18,092 nt of DNA from JAYVJM01 sp043769275 (GCA_043769275.1 JAYVJM010000099.1:1-18092); one strand, 5' to 3'; counted from the first letter of the stretch, positions 1-8,280 are shown. Numbers and translations: made by a program. The notes: generated by a model from the letters alone, not told the origin.

Positions 1-59
1 GGTTCACTTGCGTTACGGCCTGCATCTTTGTCGTTTAGGAACTCACGACCCTTGATTGC

Positions 60-512
60 TCAAGCGCCGCTCCTGCGTACTACCAAGGCGTATGGACAAT
101 TCCTTGGGCGGGACTTGAACCCGCTAGCTTTGTTGCTGTTACTGCGAACTGTTGCGCCCATAACAAACACCGCTTTGGCGACTGATATATGGTGTCCAGA
201 CACAGCGCTGCGCAGCAAAAGCCCACCCGCAACAAGACACAGAGCACCAACCAGCCATTGCGTGAGAATAATGGCGTAGTAACACAGCTTTTGTGTGTGT
301 ACATCCGTCACGGCGCGCTCCCTTAGTGCCGCGCCATTAAGCCACGGCTGTAAAGTATCCATCGCCAGCACATGCTGCACAAATTGCCAGTTGGTTTGAA
401 AATCCACAAGATTTCCATAGGCCACAAGACAGGCAAAAATGCCAATAGAAATAGCCAGCACGCTTTTTGACAGTCTCAGCGCAATAGGAAGTACGTTTTC
501 TTGAGTGATCAT
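60..512 (-). pseudogene. truncated DUF2165-family membrane protein
   Basis: I recognise the N-terminal half as the DUF2165 family, small predicted integral membrane proteins of unknown function. The family-like stretch is around NWQFVQHVLAMDT, preceded by one hydrophobic segment (about residues 15-35) and followed by a second one in the middle. Family members normally have about 160-170 residues and further membrane segments after the AKxxxxxGxT stretch. Here family similarity stops after roughly VFVMGAT, and the frame continues into a tRNA-like sequence reading KASGFKSRP before a stop. The start is placed at the ATG at 510-512, which gives the usual short cytoplasmic N-terminus; an open frame upstream to 584 has no family similarity. 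The gene is divergent from pilB. It is most likely a remnant truncated by recombination. Family assignment is from memory of the motif and is moderately sure; loss of the C-terminal half is inferred from length and sequence. Confidence 0.6.
108..124 (-). other. tRNA-like T-arm (possible att or tRNA remnant)
   Basis: On the minus strand this reads GCGGGTTCAAGTCCCGC, a perfect 5-bp stem closing a seven-base TTCAAGT loop, the signature of a tRNA or tmRNA T-arm. No matching D-arm or anticodon arm is visible on its 5' side, where the DUF2165-like reading frame is found instead, and no CCA follows. It is therefore not a whole tRNA gene. T-arm ends of tRNA genes are common integration sites for mobile elements, so this may be an attachment-site remnant. 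Chance cannot be excluded. Confidence 0.4.
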
Positions 513-670
513 ATCGGCCCCTCTGATGGTCGGCGGCCATTGTAAACCTTGCAATATTGCGGGCTTGGGGCTTTGGCTATACACTCAAGAGAAACGTGAG
601 CGTATTGGATGGATGCCTTGTCAAACAGCGCTAACACTATCTTGATTTACCGTCTTATGAGCCACACTCT

Positions 671-2392
671 ATGAGCAGCATTCCTGTTAGCGGCCTTGCG
701 CGTCGGTTGGTTTCCGATGGTCTGCTCAGTGCAGAACAGGCACAAAGTGCTTTGCTGGAATCGCGTAAGGCAAAAACATCCCTTGCTCGCTGGTTAGTAG
801 AGCACAAAGTAGTACAAGCAAACGCCATGGCAATTTCCGCAATGGAAGAGTTTGGCGTGCCACTGTATGACGTTGCTGCACACAGCGTGCAGCAAATGCC
901 CAAAAATATCGTAAAACGAGAGTTGGTCACTAAATACCAAGTGCTGCCACTGTTTTCACGCGGCAATCGCCTGTTTCTCGGCATGGCGGATCCCACAGAT
1001 TTGCGTGCGCTGGACGACATTAAATTTCAAACAGGCCTTAATGCCGATGCTGTGCTGGTACAGCAGGACCAACTTGCTATCGCGATTGACAAATACCTGA
1101 ATGATAGCGAGGAAGATGCCGGCAGGGCGTTTGCCAATCTTGATGATGAGTTTGACCTAGATGTTGAGTTGGTCGACGAAGAAGCGGCAGGCAAGCAAGA
1201 TGCCGCAGGTGATGGCGCAGATGAAGCGCCCATTGTGCGTTTCGTCAACAAAGTATTGCTAGATGCCATTAAGGGCGGCGCATCCGATATTCACTTCGAG
1301 CCCTATGAAAAAGCGTACCGTATCCGTTTCCGCACAGACGGCGTGCTTGCCGAAGTCGCTCGCCCGCCGTTGGCTTTAGGGCCTCGGCTGTCTGCGCGGC
1401 TCAAGGTTATGTCAAAGATGGACATCTCCGAGCGGCGTATACCGCAAGATGGCCGGATCAAAATGAAGCTATCGAAAACAAAAGCCATTGATTTTCGCGT
1501 CAACACGTTACCCACTCTGTGGGGTGAAAAAGTGGTTATGCGTATTCTTGACCCCAGCAGCGCCCAAATGGGTATTGATGCTCTAGGTTATGAAGAATAC
1601 CAAAAAGACATGTACATGAAGGCACTAAATCAGCCGCAGGGTATGATTTTGGTCACAGGGCCTACCGGCTCCGGTAAAACCGTATCACTGTACACTGGCC
1701 TCAATATTCTCAATACGGTCGAGCGCAATATTTCCACAGCGGAAGATCCTGTGGAAATTAACCTTGAAGGCATTAACCAGGTGAACGTCAACGCGCGTAT
1801 CGGTTTGGGCTTTACAGAAGCGCTACGTGCTTTTCTGCGACAAGACCCTGATGTCATTATGGTGGGCGAAATCCGCGACCTAGAAACCGCTAGCATCGCC
1901 ATTAAAGCCGCACAAACCGGTCACATGGTGCTGTCTACTTTGCACACAAACTCTGCCCCAGAAACCCTGACGCGCTTAATGAATATGGGCGTGGCGGCGT
2001 TTAACCTCGCCACCACGGTGAACTTAATCATCGCCCAGCGTTTGGCGCGGCGTTTGTGTCCGACCTGCAAAAAACCTGCCACAGACGTTCCAGACACCAT
2101 ACTGCAAGAAGAGGGTTTGTTTGATTGCGGCATCCCTCGCGCCGATATTAAGCTGTTTCATCCGGTCGGTTGCCCTGCTTGCAATAAAGGCTACAAGGGT
2201 CGGTTGGGTATCTATGAAGTCGTACGCATAACGCCTGCACTATCACGGATTATAATGGAAGAGGGTAATGCCATTGAGATTGCCGCGGCAGCCAAAGCCG
2301 AAGGCTTCTATGATTTACGCAGTTCTGGGTTGCGTAAAGCAGCATGGGGGCTCACCAGTCTCGAAGAAGTGAACCGTGTCACTAAAGAATAA
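671..2392 (+). CDS. pilB: type IV pilus assembly ATPase PilB
   Basis: This is the hexameric cytoplasmic motor ATPase that drives pilin polymerisation at the inner-membrane base of the type IV pilus. The 573 residues are typical for PilB. An N-terminal GspE/MshE-type domain (about 1-140) is followed by an acidic linker (about 145-185) and the GspE-like ATPase. Walker A is GPTGSGKT at 330-337, a Walker B-like DVIMVGEIRD lies near 394-403, and a histidine box TGHMVLSTLHTN is at 417-428. The four zinc-binding cysteines are C463, C466, C501 and C504, in two CPxC pairs that distinguish assembly ATPases from the retraction ATPase PilT. The chosen start gives MSSIPVSGLARRLV, matching family N-termini; no strong Shine-Dalgarno is seen. 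A five-codon open frame starting at 657 ends across this start codon. A weak TTGTCA at 618-623 could be a -35 box but lacks a good -10. The gene is followed 26 bases later by pilC. Confidence 0.97.
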   Translation: MSSIPVSGLARRLVSDGLLSAEQAQSALLESRKAKTSLARWLVEHKVVQANAMAISAMEEFGVPLYDVAAHSVQQMPKNIVKRELVTKYQVLPLFSRGNRLFLGMADPTDLRALDDIKFQTGLNADAVLVQQDQLAIAIDKYLNDSEEDAGRAFANLDDEFDLDVELVDEEAAGKQDAAGDGADEAPIVRFVNKVLLDAIKGGASDIHFEPYEKAYRIRFRTDGVLAEVARPPLALGPRLSARLKVMSKMDISERRIPQDGRIKMKLSKTKAIDFRVNTLPTLWGEKVVMRILDPSSAQMGIDALGYEEYQKDMYMKALNQPQGMILVTGPTGSGKTVSLYTGLNILNTVERNISTAEDPVEINLEGINQVNVNARIGLGFTEALRAFLRQDPDVIMVGEIRDLETASIAIKAAQTGHMVLSTLHTNSAPETLTRLMNMGVAAFNLATTVNLIIAQRLARRLCPTCKKPATDVPDTILQEEGLFDCGIPRADIKLFHPVGCPACNKGYKGRLGIYEVVRITPALSRIIMEEGNAIEIAAAAKAEGFYDLRSSGLRKAAWGLTSLEEVNRVTKE

Positions 2393-2418
2393 ACCCAAGA
2401 GTCAGCAGGGGATAAGCG

Positions 2419-3681
2419 ATGGCTACTATACCAACAACAAAAAGCAGTAAGGTCGCCAAAAGCAAAACACCGCTCAAGCCGGCCGCTAAAATACCCGATG
2501 TGTTTGTTTGGTCTGGTAAAAACGCCAAAGGTCAGCTTCTTCGCGGGGAAATACGGGGCGGCACGCTCGCCGCAGCGCGCTTGCATGTGCGCAAACAAGG
2601 CATCAACAGACCGTCAATCAAGAAAAAACCAACACCCAGCGGCAAGGCTATACAGCCTAGCGATATTGCCATCTTTATCCGTCAGTTAGCGACGATGATG
2701 AAAGCCGGCGTGCCGCTGGTGCAGTCATTTGAGCTGGTAGCGGAGGGGCTGGACAACGCACGCGCAGTCAAAATGGTGCTGGATATCCGCGACGAAGTGT
2801 CTGGCGGTGGCAGTTTTGCCGGCGGCCTGCGTAAATACCCACAATATTTTGACGACCTCGTCTGCAGCTTGGTGGAATCAGGCGAACAGTCCGGCGCACT
2901 GGAAACCATGCTGGAACGTATTGCTATTTATAAAGAAAAAACAGAAGCATTGAAAAAGAAAATCAAAAAAGCGCTGACATATCCTATTGCCGTTGTGGCG
3001 GTGGCCATTATCGTTACCGGCGTTCTGCTGATTAAGGTGGTGCCCATCTTTGCGACCACCTTTGAGTCATTTGGTGCGCGCCTTCCCACATTTACACTAT
3101 TTGTATTAGGCCTGTCAGACGGTGCGAAAGCCTATTGGATGCCTGCACTTGGCGTGGCTGTCGCTGCGTCGTTCGCCTTCAAAAATGCCAAACAAAAATC
3201 GGAAGCTTTTCGCGACAGCCTAGACCGACTGACATTAAAGCTGCCTGTCGTTGGCATGATCGTCAACGAAGCCATTATCGCCCGTATCTCGCGCACTTTA
3301 TCGACCACATTCTCTGCCGGCGTACCCTTGGTAGATGCTTTAACCTCGGTATCAGGAGCTGCCGGCAATGTCGTTTATCGAAATGTGATTAATCGCGTGC
3401 GTGATGATGTGACCGCCGGCACCCCGATCAACGTTGCTTTCCGCGCTACCGGCATTTTTCCAAACCTGTTGATACAAATGGCGGCCATTGGTGAAGAGTC
3501 TGGCGCACTGGATTCCATGTTGGAGAAAGTAGCCAATCATTACGAGGTGGAAGTTGACAACAAAGTAGATAACCTAACTGCCTTGCTTGAACCGCTGATT
3601 ATGTCTGTTTTGGGTGTTTTGGTGGGTGGCTTGTTGATCGCCATGTACCTACCTATATTCCAGTTAGGGTCTGTGGTTTGA
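2419..3681 (+). CDS. pilC: type IV pilus inner-membrane platform protein PilC
   Basis: This is the polytopic inner-membrane platform that links the PilB motor to the growing pilus. Its 420 residues fit the family. A basic, lysine-rich N-terminus (about 1-25) precedes a VFVWSGKNAKGQLLRGEI segment typical of PilC. Two T2SF-type cytoplasmic domains follow (about 80-190 and 285-400), each with the characteristic motifs PLVQSFELVAEG/GEQSGALETML and PLVDALTSVSGAAG/GEESGALDSML. Hydrophobic segments lie near 190-215, 235-255 and 390-415, the last ending in the conserved LLIAMYLPIFQLGSVV tail. An AGGGGAT-like ribosome-binding site is about seven bases upstream of the ATG. The stop codon overlaps the proposed pilD start, so pilB-pilC-pilD look like one translationally coupled unit. 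Confidence 0.97.
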   Translation: MATIPTTKSSKVAKSKTPLKPAAKIPDVFVWSGKNAKGQLLRGEIRGGTLAAARLHVRKQGINRPSIKKKPTPSGKAIQPSDIAIFIRQLATMMKAGVPLVQSFELVAEGLDNARAVKMVLDIRDEVSGGGSFAGGLRKYPQYFDDLVCSLVESGEQSGALETMLERIAIYKEKTEALKKKIKKALTYPIAVVAVAIIVTGVLLIKVVPIFATTFESFGARLPTFTLFVLGLSDGAKAYWMPALGVAVAASFAFKNAKQKSEAFRDSLDRLTLKLPVVGMIVNEAIIARISRTLSTTFSAGVPLVDALTSVSGAAGNVVYRNVINRVRDDVTAGTPINVAFRATGIFPNLLIQMAAIGEESGALDSMLEKVANHYEVEVDNKVDNLTALLEPLIMSVLGVLVGGLLIAMYLPIFQLGSVV

Positions 3682-4556
3682 TATTTTTACAGCAGATTTT
3701 TGCACAATATGCTTGGGTTTTTTGTGCGTTGGTGGCGTTGCTTGGGCTAATGGTCGGCAGCTTTCTGAACGTAGTTTGTTTGCGTCTGCCCCAGATGATG
3801 GAGCGCGATTGGCATGCGCAATGTCGCCACCTGCTGGCGATCAATGAGGAGTTGCCCGCGCAGGCTCCGTTTAATCTGGCGTTTCCCGCTTCGCACTGCC
3901 CGCACTGCCAACACAAAATACGCGCGTGGGAAAATATTCCCGTAGCCAGCTTTATCGCCTTGCGTGGACGCTGCTCGGGTTGCAGCAAGCCAATATCAGT
4001 GCGCTATCCCCTCGTTGAGGGACTCTGTGGTGTGCTGAGTTTTATTGTGGCATGGCATTTTGGTGTCGGTTGGTCGTGCCTAGCTGCGCTGGGGCTAACG
4101 TGGGCATTGCTCGCGCTGGCAGTGATTGATATTGACACCCAACTGTTACCCGACGACATCACTTTACCCCTGTTGTGGGCAGGCTTATTGATTGCCGCAG
4201 CGGGTGCGCTATTTACGCCTCTGCCGTCTGCTGTGTGGGGTGCCACGGCCGGCTATCTGATTCTCTGGGTTATTTACCAACTGTTTAAACTGATTACTGG
4301 CCGTGAAGGCATGGGTTATGGGGACTTCAAGCTGCTCGCTGCACTGGGTGCATGGCTCGGTTGGCAAGCCCTGCCCGTGATTGTTTTGCTGTCATCGCTA
4401 GTAGGGGCGCTGGTTGGGGTGAGCATGATTCTGCTGCGAGGACGTGACCGACAACTGCCTATTCCATTTGGCCCTTACCTTGCCGTTGCAGGGTGGATCA
4501 GCTTGCTATGGGGAGAGCCAATCATGCAATGGTATTTGGTCGCCAGTGGTATCTAA
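3678..4556 (+). CDS. pilD: prepilin leader peptidase / N-methyltransferase PilD
   Basis: This bifunctional inner-membrane aspartic protease cleaves the type III leader of prepilins and then methylates the new N-terminal residue. At 292 residues it has full length. The N-terminal LGLMVGSFLNVVCLRLP leads into the cytoplasmic methylase region, with paired zinc-type cysteines C74/C77 and C99/C102. The protease aspartates are visible in DIDTQLLPD (about 151-159) and in the GMGYGDFK motif (211-218, D216). About six to eight hydrophobic segments fill the C-terminal two thirds. The only start that supplies the usual N-terminal membrane segment is TTG at 3678, overlapping the pilC stop as TTGA; an ATG at LMVG would cut the segment. 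Substrates would include the major pilin, which is not encoded in this window. Confidence 0.96.
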   Translation: MIFLQQIFAQYAWVFCALVALLGLMVGSFLNVVCLRLPQMMERDWHAQCRHLLAINEELPAQAPFNLAFPASHCPHCQHKIRAWENIPVASFIALRGRCSGCSKPISVRYPLVEGLCGVLSFIVAWHFGVGWSCLAALGLTWALLALAVIDIDTQLLPDDITLPLLWAGLLIAAAGALFTPLPSAVWGATAGYLILWVIYQLFKLITGREGMGYGDFKLLAALGAWLGWQALPVIVLLSSLVGALVGVSMILLRGRDRQLPIPFGPYLAVAGWISLLWGEPIMQWYLVASGI

Positions 4557-4592
4557 TCTGCGTCACATCAACCACCAATAAAAAGCATTTAC

Positions 4593-5207
4593 ATGTCTGA
4601 ATTTATAGTTGGATTAACCGGCGGTATTGGCAGCGGTAAAACCGCTGTCTCTGATTATTTTTCCGCACTGGGCGTTGCGGTGGTGGATGCCGATGTCTGT
4701 GCGCGCCTAGTTGTAGAGCCAGCGCGTCCGGCACTGGCACAGATAGCCGAACACTTTGGTGATGCCGTAATGCAGGCTGATGGATATCTCAATCGCGCCG
4801 CCTTACGCGCCATTGTTTTTAAAGACCGTGTCGCGCGGCGTTGGCTGGAAAAATTGCTGCACCCATTAATTTTTGAAGAGATACGGGCGCAGTTGCAGGG
4901 GGCAACGAGCACCTATACGCTGCTGGTGTCGCCGTTATTGGTCGAGGCAGGGCAGAACACACTCTGTCAGCGCATTTTGGTGGTGGATGCGCCGGAAACC
5001 GCACAAATAGAACGCAGCATGGTGCGCGACGGCAACTCAGCTGAGCAAATTAAAGCCATCATGGCCACGCAAGCGGCGCGAGAAGAGCGGCTAGCACATG
5101 CCGATGATGTGATCAGCAATGACGGCGACATGCAGACACTAAAAGATAAAGTCAGTACCTTGCATCTGTTTTATTTGCAATTAAGCCACTGCAGTTTGCA
5201 GGCATAA
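4593..5207 (+). CDS. coaE: dephospho-CoA kinase
   Basis: CoaE phosphorylates the 3'-hydroxyl of dephospho-CoA with ATP, the final step of coenzyme A synthesis in the cytosol. The 204 residues match the family. The P-loop GLTGGIGSGKT is at residues 7-17, followed by the DADVCARLVVEP substrate-binding stretch (about 34-45), LHPLIFEEIRAQL and a TYTLLVSPLLVEAG strand. The C-terminal part carries the RxxxRDGNSAEQIKAIMATQ and ADDVISNDGD segments typical of the family. The start follows a short 36-base gap after pilD with no clear Shine-Dalgarno, so it may depend on transcription through pilBCD. Its last 37 bases overlap the 3' end of the convergent tfpZ-like gene. In many gammaproteobacteria zapD and yacG follow coaE; here neither does. 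Confidence 0.95.
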   Translation: MSEFIVGLTGGIGSGKTAVSDYFSALGVAVVDADVCARLVVEPARPALAQIAEHFGDAVMQADGYLNRAALRAIVFKDRVARRWLEKLLHPLIFEEIRAQLQGATSTYTLLVSPLLVEAGQNTLCQRILVVDAPETAQIERSMVRDGNSAEQIKAIMATQAAREERLAHADDVISNDGDMQTLKDKVSTLHLFYLQLSHCSLQA

Positions 5208-6010
5208 GATTTGAGAGAGGCCAGCCCGCTGCCATCGGCCAGATTCATCCATACTGGCGGCAGATAGTCTTTCCAGTTATTTGCAGCAGAATCCGTGTGC
5301 GTAGGCAGAAACGCCTGCGCTTTACCGTCGCGCGTATCGACCACCATATAACCCTGCTGAAACCGTAAACTGGCCGAATAAAAACGCAGGTTTTTGTTGT
5401 CAGCAAAGGTAGCGTGTTGTTCCGGTGTGAGCTGCTTTATATCCGCCGCCGGCATGCCATCGGCGACGATATGCGGCAGATAGTTTGTGTAAGGCACGTA
5501 GTTTTCGGCAGACATCTGCACACGCTTTCCGACCATGCCCCATGTCATGCTGATCGTTTTTGCGTCTTTGTCCGGCAAATTAACTGCCAGCCACAATGGC
5601 CAGCGGCCTTGCAAAATAGGGGCATCGGCTATTTTTATAGATTCGGACTCAAAATCTATTGCGTTGACCGTGGCGTATTCACCAGCGGCATATACCACCG
5701 CGATGGGGCGGGTTTGCCACACCGCCCACATGCCGCCTGCAATACAGGCCGCTTGCAGCAGCGCGATGGCCGATAGATCAAAACGCAGACTGGCTTTACC
5801 CAAGCGGTAAACACACAGCGTCAAAAGCGGGCCGATAATAAAATCCACGCCCGCAATCAGCTTCACTCCTTCCAGTCCGCCGTCGTACTGAAACAGAAAG
5901 CCCGGGTACCATAAAAAATAAATAATCGCGGCCAATATTAAAAACAGCAGCAGGCTGATAAAAAGATGAACACCAAAGGCTTGCCAGCGATTCTGTGCTT
6001 TAGGAAGCAT
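5171..6010 (-). CDS. tfpZ: TfpZ-like type IV pilin accessory protein
   Basis: The 279 residues resemble the TfpZ/TfpW-type pilin accessory family, which in known cases supports assembly of particular pilin types. Visible features are an N-terminal WQAFGVHLFISL start and three hydrophobic segments (about 13-35, 47-67 and 79-98). The conserved-looking YPGFLFQYDGGLEGVKLIAGVDFIIGPLLTL region lies around the second segment. After the third segment, about 180 residues of mixed polar sequence are probably periplasmic. There is no ATPase or enzyme motif. The assignment rests on remembered resemblance of the N-terminal half; the C-terminal half is not recognisable to me. It lies 60 bases behind the Nudix gene on the same strand and overlaps coaE tail to tail. 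Proximity to pilBCD supports a pilus role, although no pilin gene is adjacent, where this family often sits. Confidence 0.75.
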   Translation of the reverse strand: MLPKAQNRWQAFGVHLFISLLLFLILAAIIYFLWYPGFLFQYDGGLEGVKLIAGVDFIIGPLLTLCVYRLGKASLRFDLSAIALLQAACIAGGMWAVWQTRPIAVVYAAGEYATVNAIDFESESIKIADAPILQGRWPLWLAVNLPDKDAKTISMTWGMVGKRVQMSAENYVPYTNYLPHIVADGMPAADIKQLTPEQHATFADNKNLRFYSASLRFQQGYMVVDTRDGKAQAFLPTHTDSAANNWKDYLPPVWMNLADGSGLASLKSYACKLQWLNCK

Positions 6011-6021
6011 AAAAAATACTC

Positions 6022-6060
6022 ATTGTTGTGGATGCGTTGTTGTGGATTCGTTGTTGTTCG
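6022..6060. repeat. 14-bp tandem repeat, about 2.8 copies
   Basis: The plus strand shows ATTGTTGTGGATGC, GTTGTTGTGGATTC and then GTTGTTGTTCG, imperfect head-to-tail copies of a 14-base unit. It fills most of the 60-base gap between the Nudix gene and the tfpZ-like gene and lies just upstream of the latter's start. It is probably a slipped-strand expansion; any effect on tfpZ-like expression is speculative. Confidence 0.7.
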
Positions 6061-6070
6061 CTTGGCTTTT

Positions 6071-7018
6071 TTACCACCATGCAGAAATAGCGGCAATACC
6101 TTGCGCGCCGTATTTTTGTGCATTGATGATGTCTTTTTCCATCAAGCCCCCCAGCGCAAAAACAGGCACCGGACTTTGTGCGGCCAGCGTCGCAAAAGCC
6201 TTCCAGCCCAACGTGGGCGCGCTAGGGTGCGTCGCTGTTTTTTGCACGGGCGACAGCAGCACATAGTCCGCACCGATATTGATGGCCTGCTGTAACTCTG
6301 CCGCATTATGGCAAGAGACACCCAGTAAAACATGGTTGACAGGGCGATGGGTACAGGCGAACAAATGATTTGCACTGAGATGCAAGCCGTCTGCTCCGCT
6401 CAGCGCACATTCAGCACCGGCATTGAGCAGCAGCTTTGCCTCCAAGGCATGGCAGCACTCGCGCATCTGCTCGGCTAATTTTTGATAGTTTGTGGCAGAA
6501 AGCGCGTGCGCACGTAACATAACAAGCTGAATGTTGTGTTTTTGGATGGCTGTCTGAGTGCGCTGGACGCACTCTGCATTGTCGGAAAATTCGCCCGTAA
6601 TCAATAAACGGGCAGGCAGCTGCAAGGCCGTAATAATGCCGCGATTGGCAGCAGGAAAATCGAACAAATGCAGATCATTTGTATTGATCCATAAAAAGTC
6701 TTGTCCCTCACAAGACTGCGGCGCGCCAGAGAACCGCCTCACCCGCCACACGTCCAGCAGCACGGTTTTTTCAGGGTTGTTTTTGGTTTCAGGATAGACA
6801 AATGGAATCTGGATTAACGGCTCGGCAGCCTCAATATACAGCGCCAATTCTTCTTGGATTTCACGCTGTAAGGCAGCTAAAACAGTTTCGCCTTTTTCAA
6901 CCTTTCCGCCAGGAAACTCCCAAAACCCACCTAAATGCAGATGGTTTGGGCGTTTGGCGATCAGTATTTCGCCTGCGGGGTTTTCAATAACGGCAACAGC
7001 AACGTGGACGGTTTTCAT
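6071..7018 (-). CDS. Nudix hydrolase (MutT-type) fused to ThiE/TenI-like domain
   Basis: This is a two-domain protein of 315 residues. The N-terminal MutT-like Nudix domain (about 1-130) would hydrolyse oxidised nucleotides such as 8-oxo-dGTP. Its box runs from G38 to L60 with E44, R52, E53, E56 and E57 all present, but the usual glycine near the end is A59. The C-terminal part (about 140-315) resembles thiamine-phosphate synthase/TenI, with LSGADGLHLSANH, GADYVLLSPVQKTATHP and VFALGGLMEKDI. Such fusions are common beside secA in gammaproteobacteria, so this is likely an intact natural fusion; the role of the second domain is not clear. The start is the ATG at 7016-7018, giving MKTVHVAVAVI; an upstream open frame to 7399 is only the shadow of argJ. 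It lies 44 bases after argJ, probably in the same transcript. Confidence 0.9.
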   Translation of the reverse strand: MKTVHVAVAVIENPAGEILIAKRPNHLHLGGFWEFPGGKVEKGETVLAALQREIQEELALYIEAAEPLIQIPFVYPETKNNPEKTVLLDVWRVRRFSGAPQSCEGQDFLWINTNDLHLFDFPAANRGIITALQLPARLLITGEFSDNAECVQRTQTAIQKHNIQLVMLRAHALSATNYQKLAEQMRECCHALEAKLLLNAGAECALSGADGLHLSANHLFACTHRPVNHVLLGVSCHNAAELQQAINIGADYVLLSPVQKTATHPSAPTLGWKAFATLAAQSPVPVFALGGLMEKDIINAQKYGAQGIAAISAWW

Positions 7019-7062
7019 GGCGGAAAGTGCATTGTTAGATAGGGCGATTGATAACCCCGTCC

Positions 7063-8280
7063 TTAACTGCGGTAATCGGCGTTGATGGAAACATACTCGT
7101 GCGAAAAATCGCAGGTCCACACAGTTTCCGATGCTGCGCCACGTCCTAACTCCACGCGAATAACAATGTTTTCTGGTGCCATCGCCGCCTGCCCCTGTTC
7201 TTCTGTGTAGGTATCGGCACGGCCGCCGTGTGCGACGATTTGCGCATCGTTCAGAAAAATATTCACGGTTTCCGTCTTGAGATTGTTGATCCCGCTGCGG
7301 CCGATGGCCGCCAATACGCGTCCCCAGTTTGGGTCGCTGGCAAACAACGCCGTTTTCACCAGCGGCGACTCCGCAATTGCGTAAGCTGCTTTTAAACACT
7401 CTGCGTTATCGGCGCCGCCGTTAACTTCCACCGTAATAAATTTGGTGGCACCTTCGCCGTCGCGCACAATCAATTGCGCCAACTCAACAAACACCTGCTC
7501 TACAGCCTGCGCAAAAAACGGCCAGTGTTGTGCGTCGGCAGGCGACAGGACACAGCCTGATGCGCCCGTTGCGGCCAACAGACAAGAATCGTTCGTGGAC
7601 GTGTCGCCGTCGATGGTAATCCGGTTAAAAGATTTATTAGCCGCAGCGGCCAGTAGAGGCTGTAAGTCGCGCTGTGCAACAGCAGCATCGGTGGCGACAA
7701 ACGCCAGCAGCGTTGCCATATTGGGTTTAATCATGCCCGCACCTTTGCAGATGCCGGTGAGCGTGACCGTTTTGCCATTGATGTTTAACTGTTTCGACAC
7801 ACCTTTAGGCCGTGTATCGGTGGTCATAATACCTTCGGCGGCGTGCAGCCAATTGTCGGCTTTGAGATCGCTTAATGCTAAAGGCAAACCGGCCAGCAGT
7901 TTAGGCATGGGCAGCGGCTCGCCAATCACGCCGGTGGAAAAGGGCAATACTTGTTCAGCTTTCACACCGGCCAGTTTGGCTAGTGCGGTGCAGCTATCCG
8001 AAGCATCTAGCAAACCCTGCGCGCCCGTGCCAGCATTGGCGCAGCCGGTGTTGACCAGCCAGTAGCGGCAAGGCTGTGCGGCCAGATGTTTGCGCGAAAG
8101 CACAACAGGCGCGGCGCAAAAAGCGTTTTGGGTAAATACAGCGGCCACGCTGCTGTTTTCCGCCAGCTCAAACACCACTAAATCTTTGCGATTGGCTTTG
8201 CGAATGCCGGCCTCGGCTACGCCCACACGCACGCCTGCAACGGGAAACAAAGTAGATAGATTGTCGTTGCCGGTTGCCAT
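7063..8280 (-). CDS. argJ: bifunctional glutamate N-acetyltransferase / N-acetylglutamate synthase
   Basis: ArgJ transfers the acetyl group from N-acetylornithine to glutamate in the cyclic arginine pathway, and bifunctional forms also make N-acetylglutamate from acetyl-CoA. At 405 residues it is full length. The autocleavage site is in KGAGMIKPNMATLLAF, where the precursor splits between A189 and T190, leaving T190 as the nucleophile of the beta chain. The oxyanion-hole region STGVIGEPLPM (115-125) and the C-terminal DPNWGRVLAAIGRSG and ETVWTCDFSHEYVSINADYRS are also typical. Whether it is mono- or bifunctional cannot be read from sequence alone. A GAGG ribosome-binding site lies upstream of the ATG. 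It is separated from secA by 158 bases of repeat-rich DNA and followed closely by the Nudix gene. Confidence 0.97.
   Translation of the reverse strand: MATGNDNLSTLFPVAGVRVGVAEAGIRKANRKDLVVFELAENSSVAAVFTQNAFCAAPVVLSRKHLAAQPCRYWLVNTGCANAGTGAQGLLDASDSCTALAKLAGVKAEQVLPFSTGVIGEPLPMPKLLAGLPLALSDLKADNWLHAAEGIMTTDTRPKGVSKQLNINGKTVTLTGICKGAGMIKPNMATLLAFVATDAAVAQRDLQPLLAAAANKSFNRITIDGDTSTNDSCLLAATGASGCVLSPADAQHWPFFAQAVEQVFVELAQLIVRDGEGATKFITVEVNGGADNAECLKAAYAIAESPLVKTALFASDPNWGRVLAAIGRSGINNLKTETVNIFLNDAQIVAHGGRADTYTEEQGQAAMAPENIVIRVELGRGAASETVWTCDFSHEYVSINADYRS

Noticed and set aside
108..124. Complete tRNA or tmRNA gene at the left edge
   Set aside because: Only the T-arm can be folded; the acceptor stem, D-arm and anticodon arm are absent in the flanking 100 bases on the minus strand.
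7019..7399. N-terminal extension of the Nudix-ThiE-like protein (open frame from 7399)
   Set aside because: The extension lies wholly over the argJ 3' end in another frame, is arginine-rich and unlike any domain, and the internal ATG at 7018 gives a canonical Nudix start.
7442..8065. 207-residue plus-strand open frame within argJ
   Set aside because: It is antisense to an intact argJ; serine- and alanine-rich sequence with no domain or plausible ribosome-binding site.
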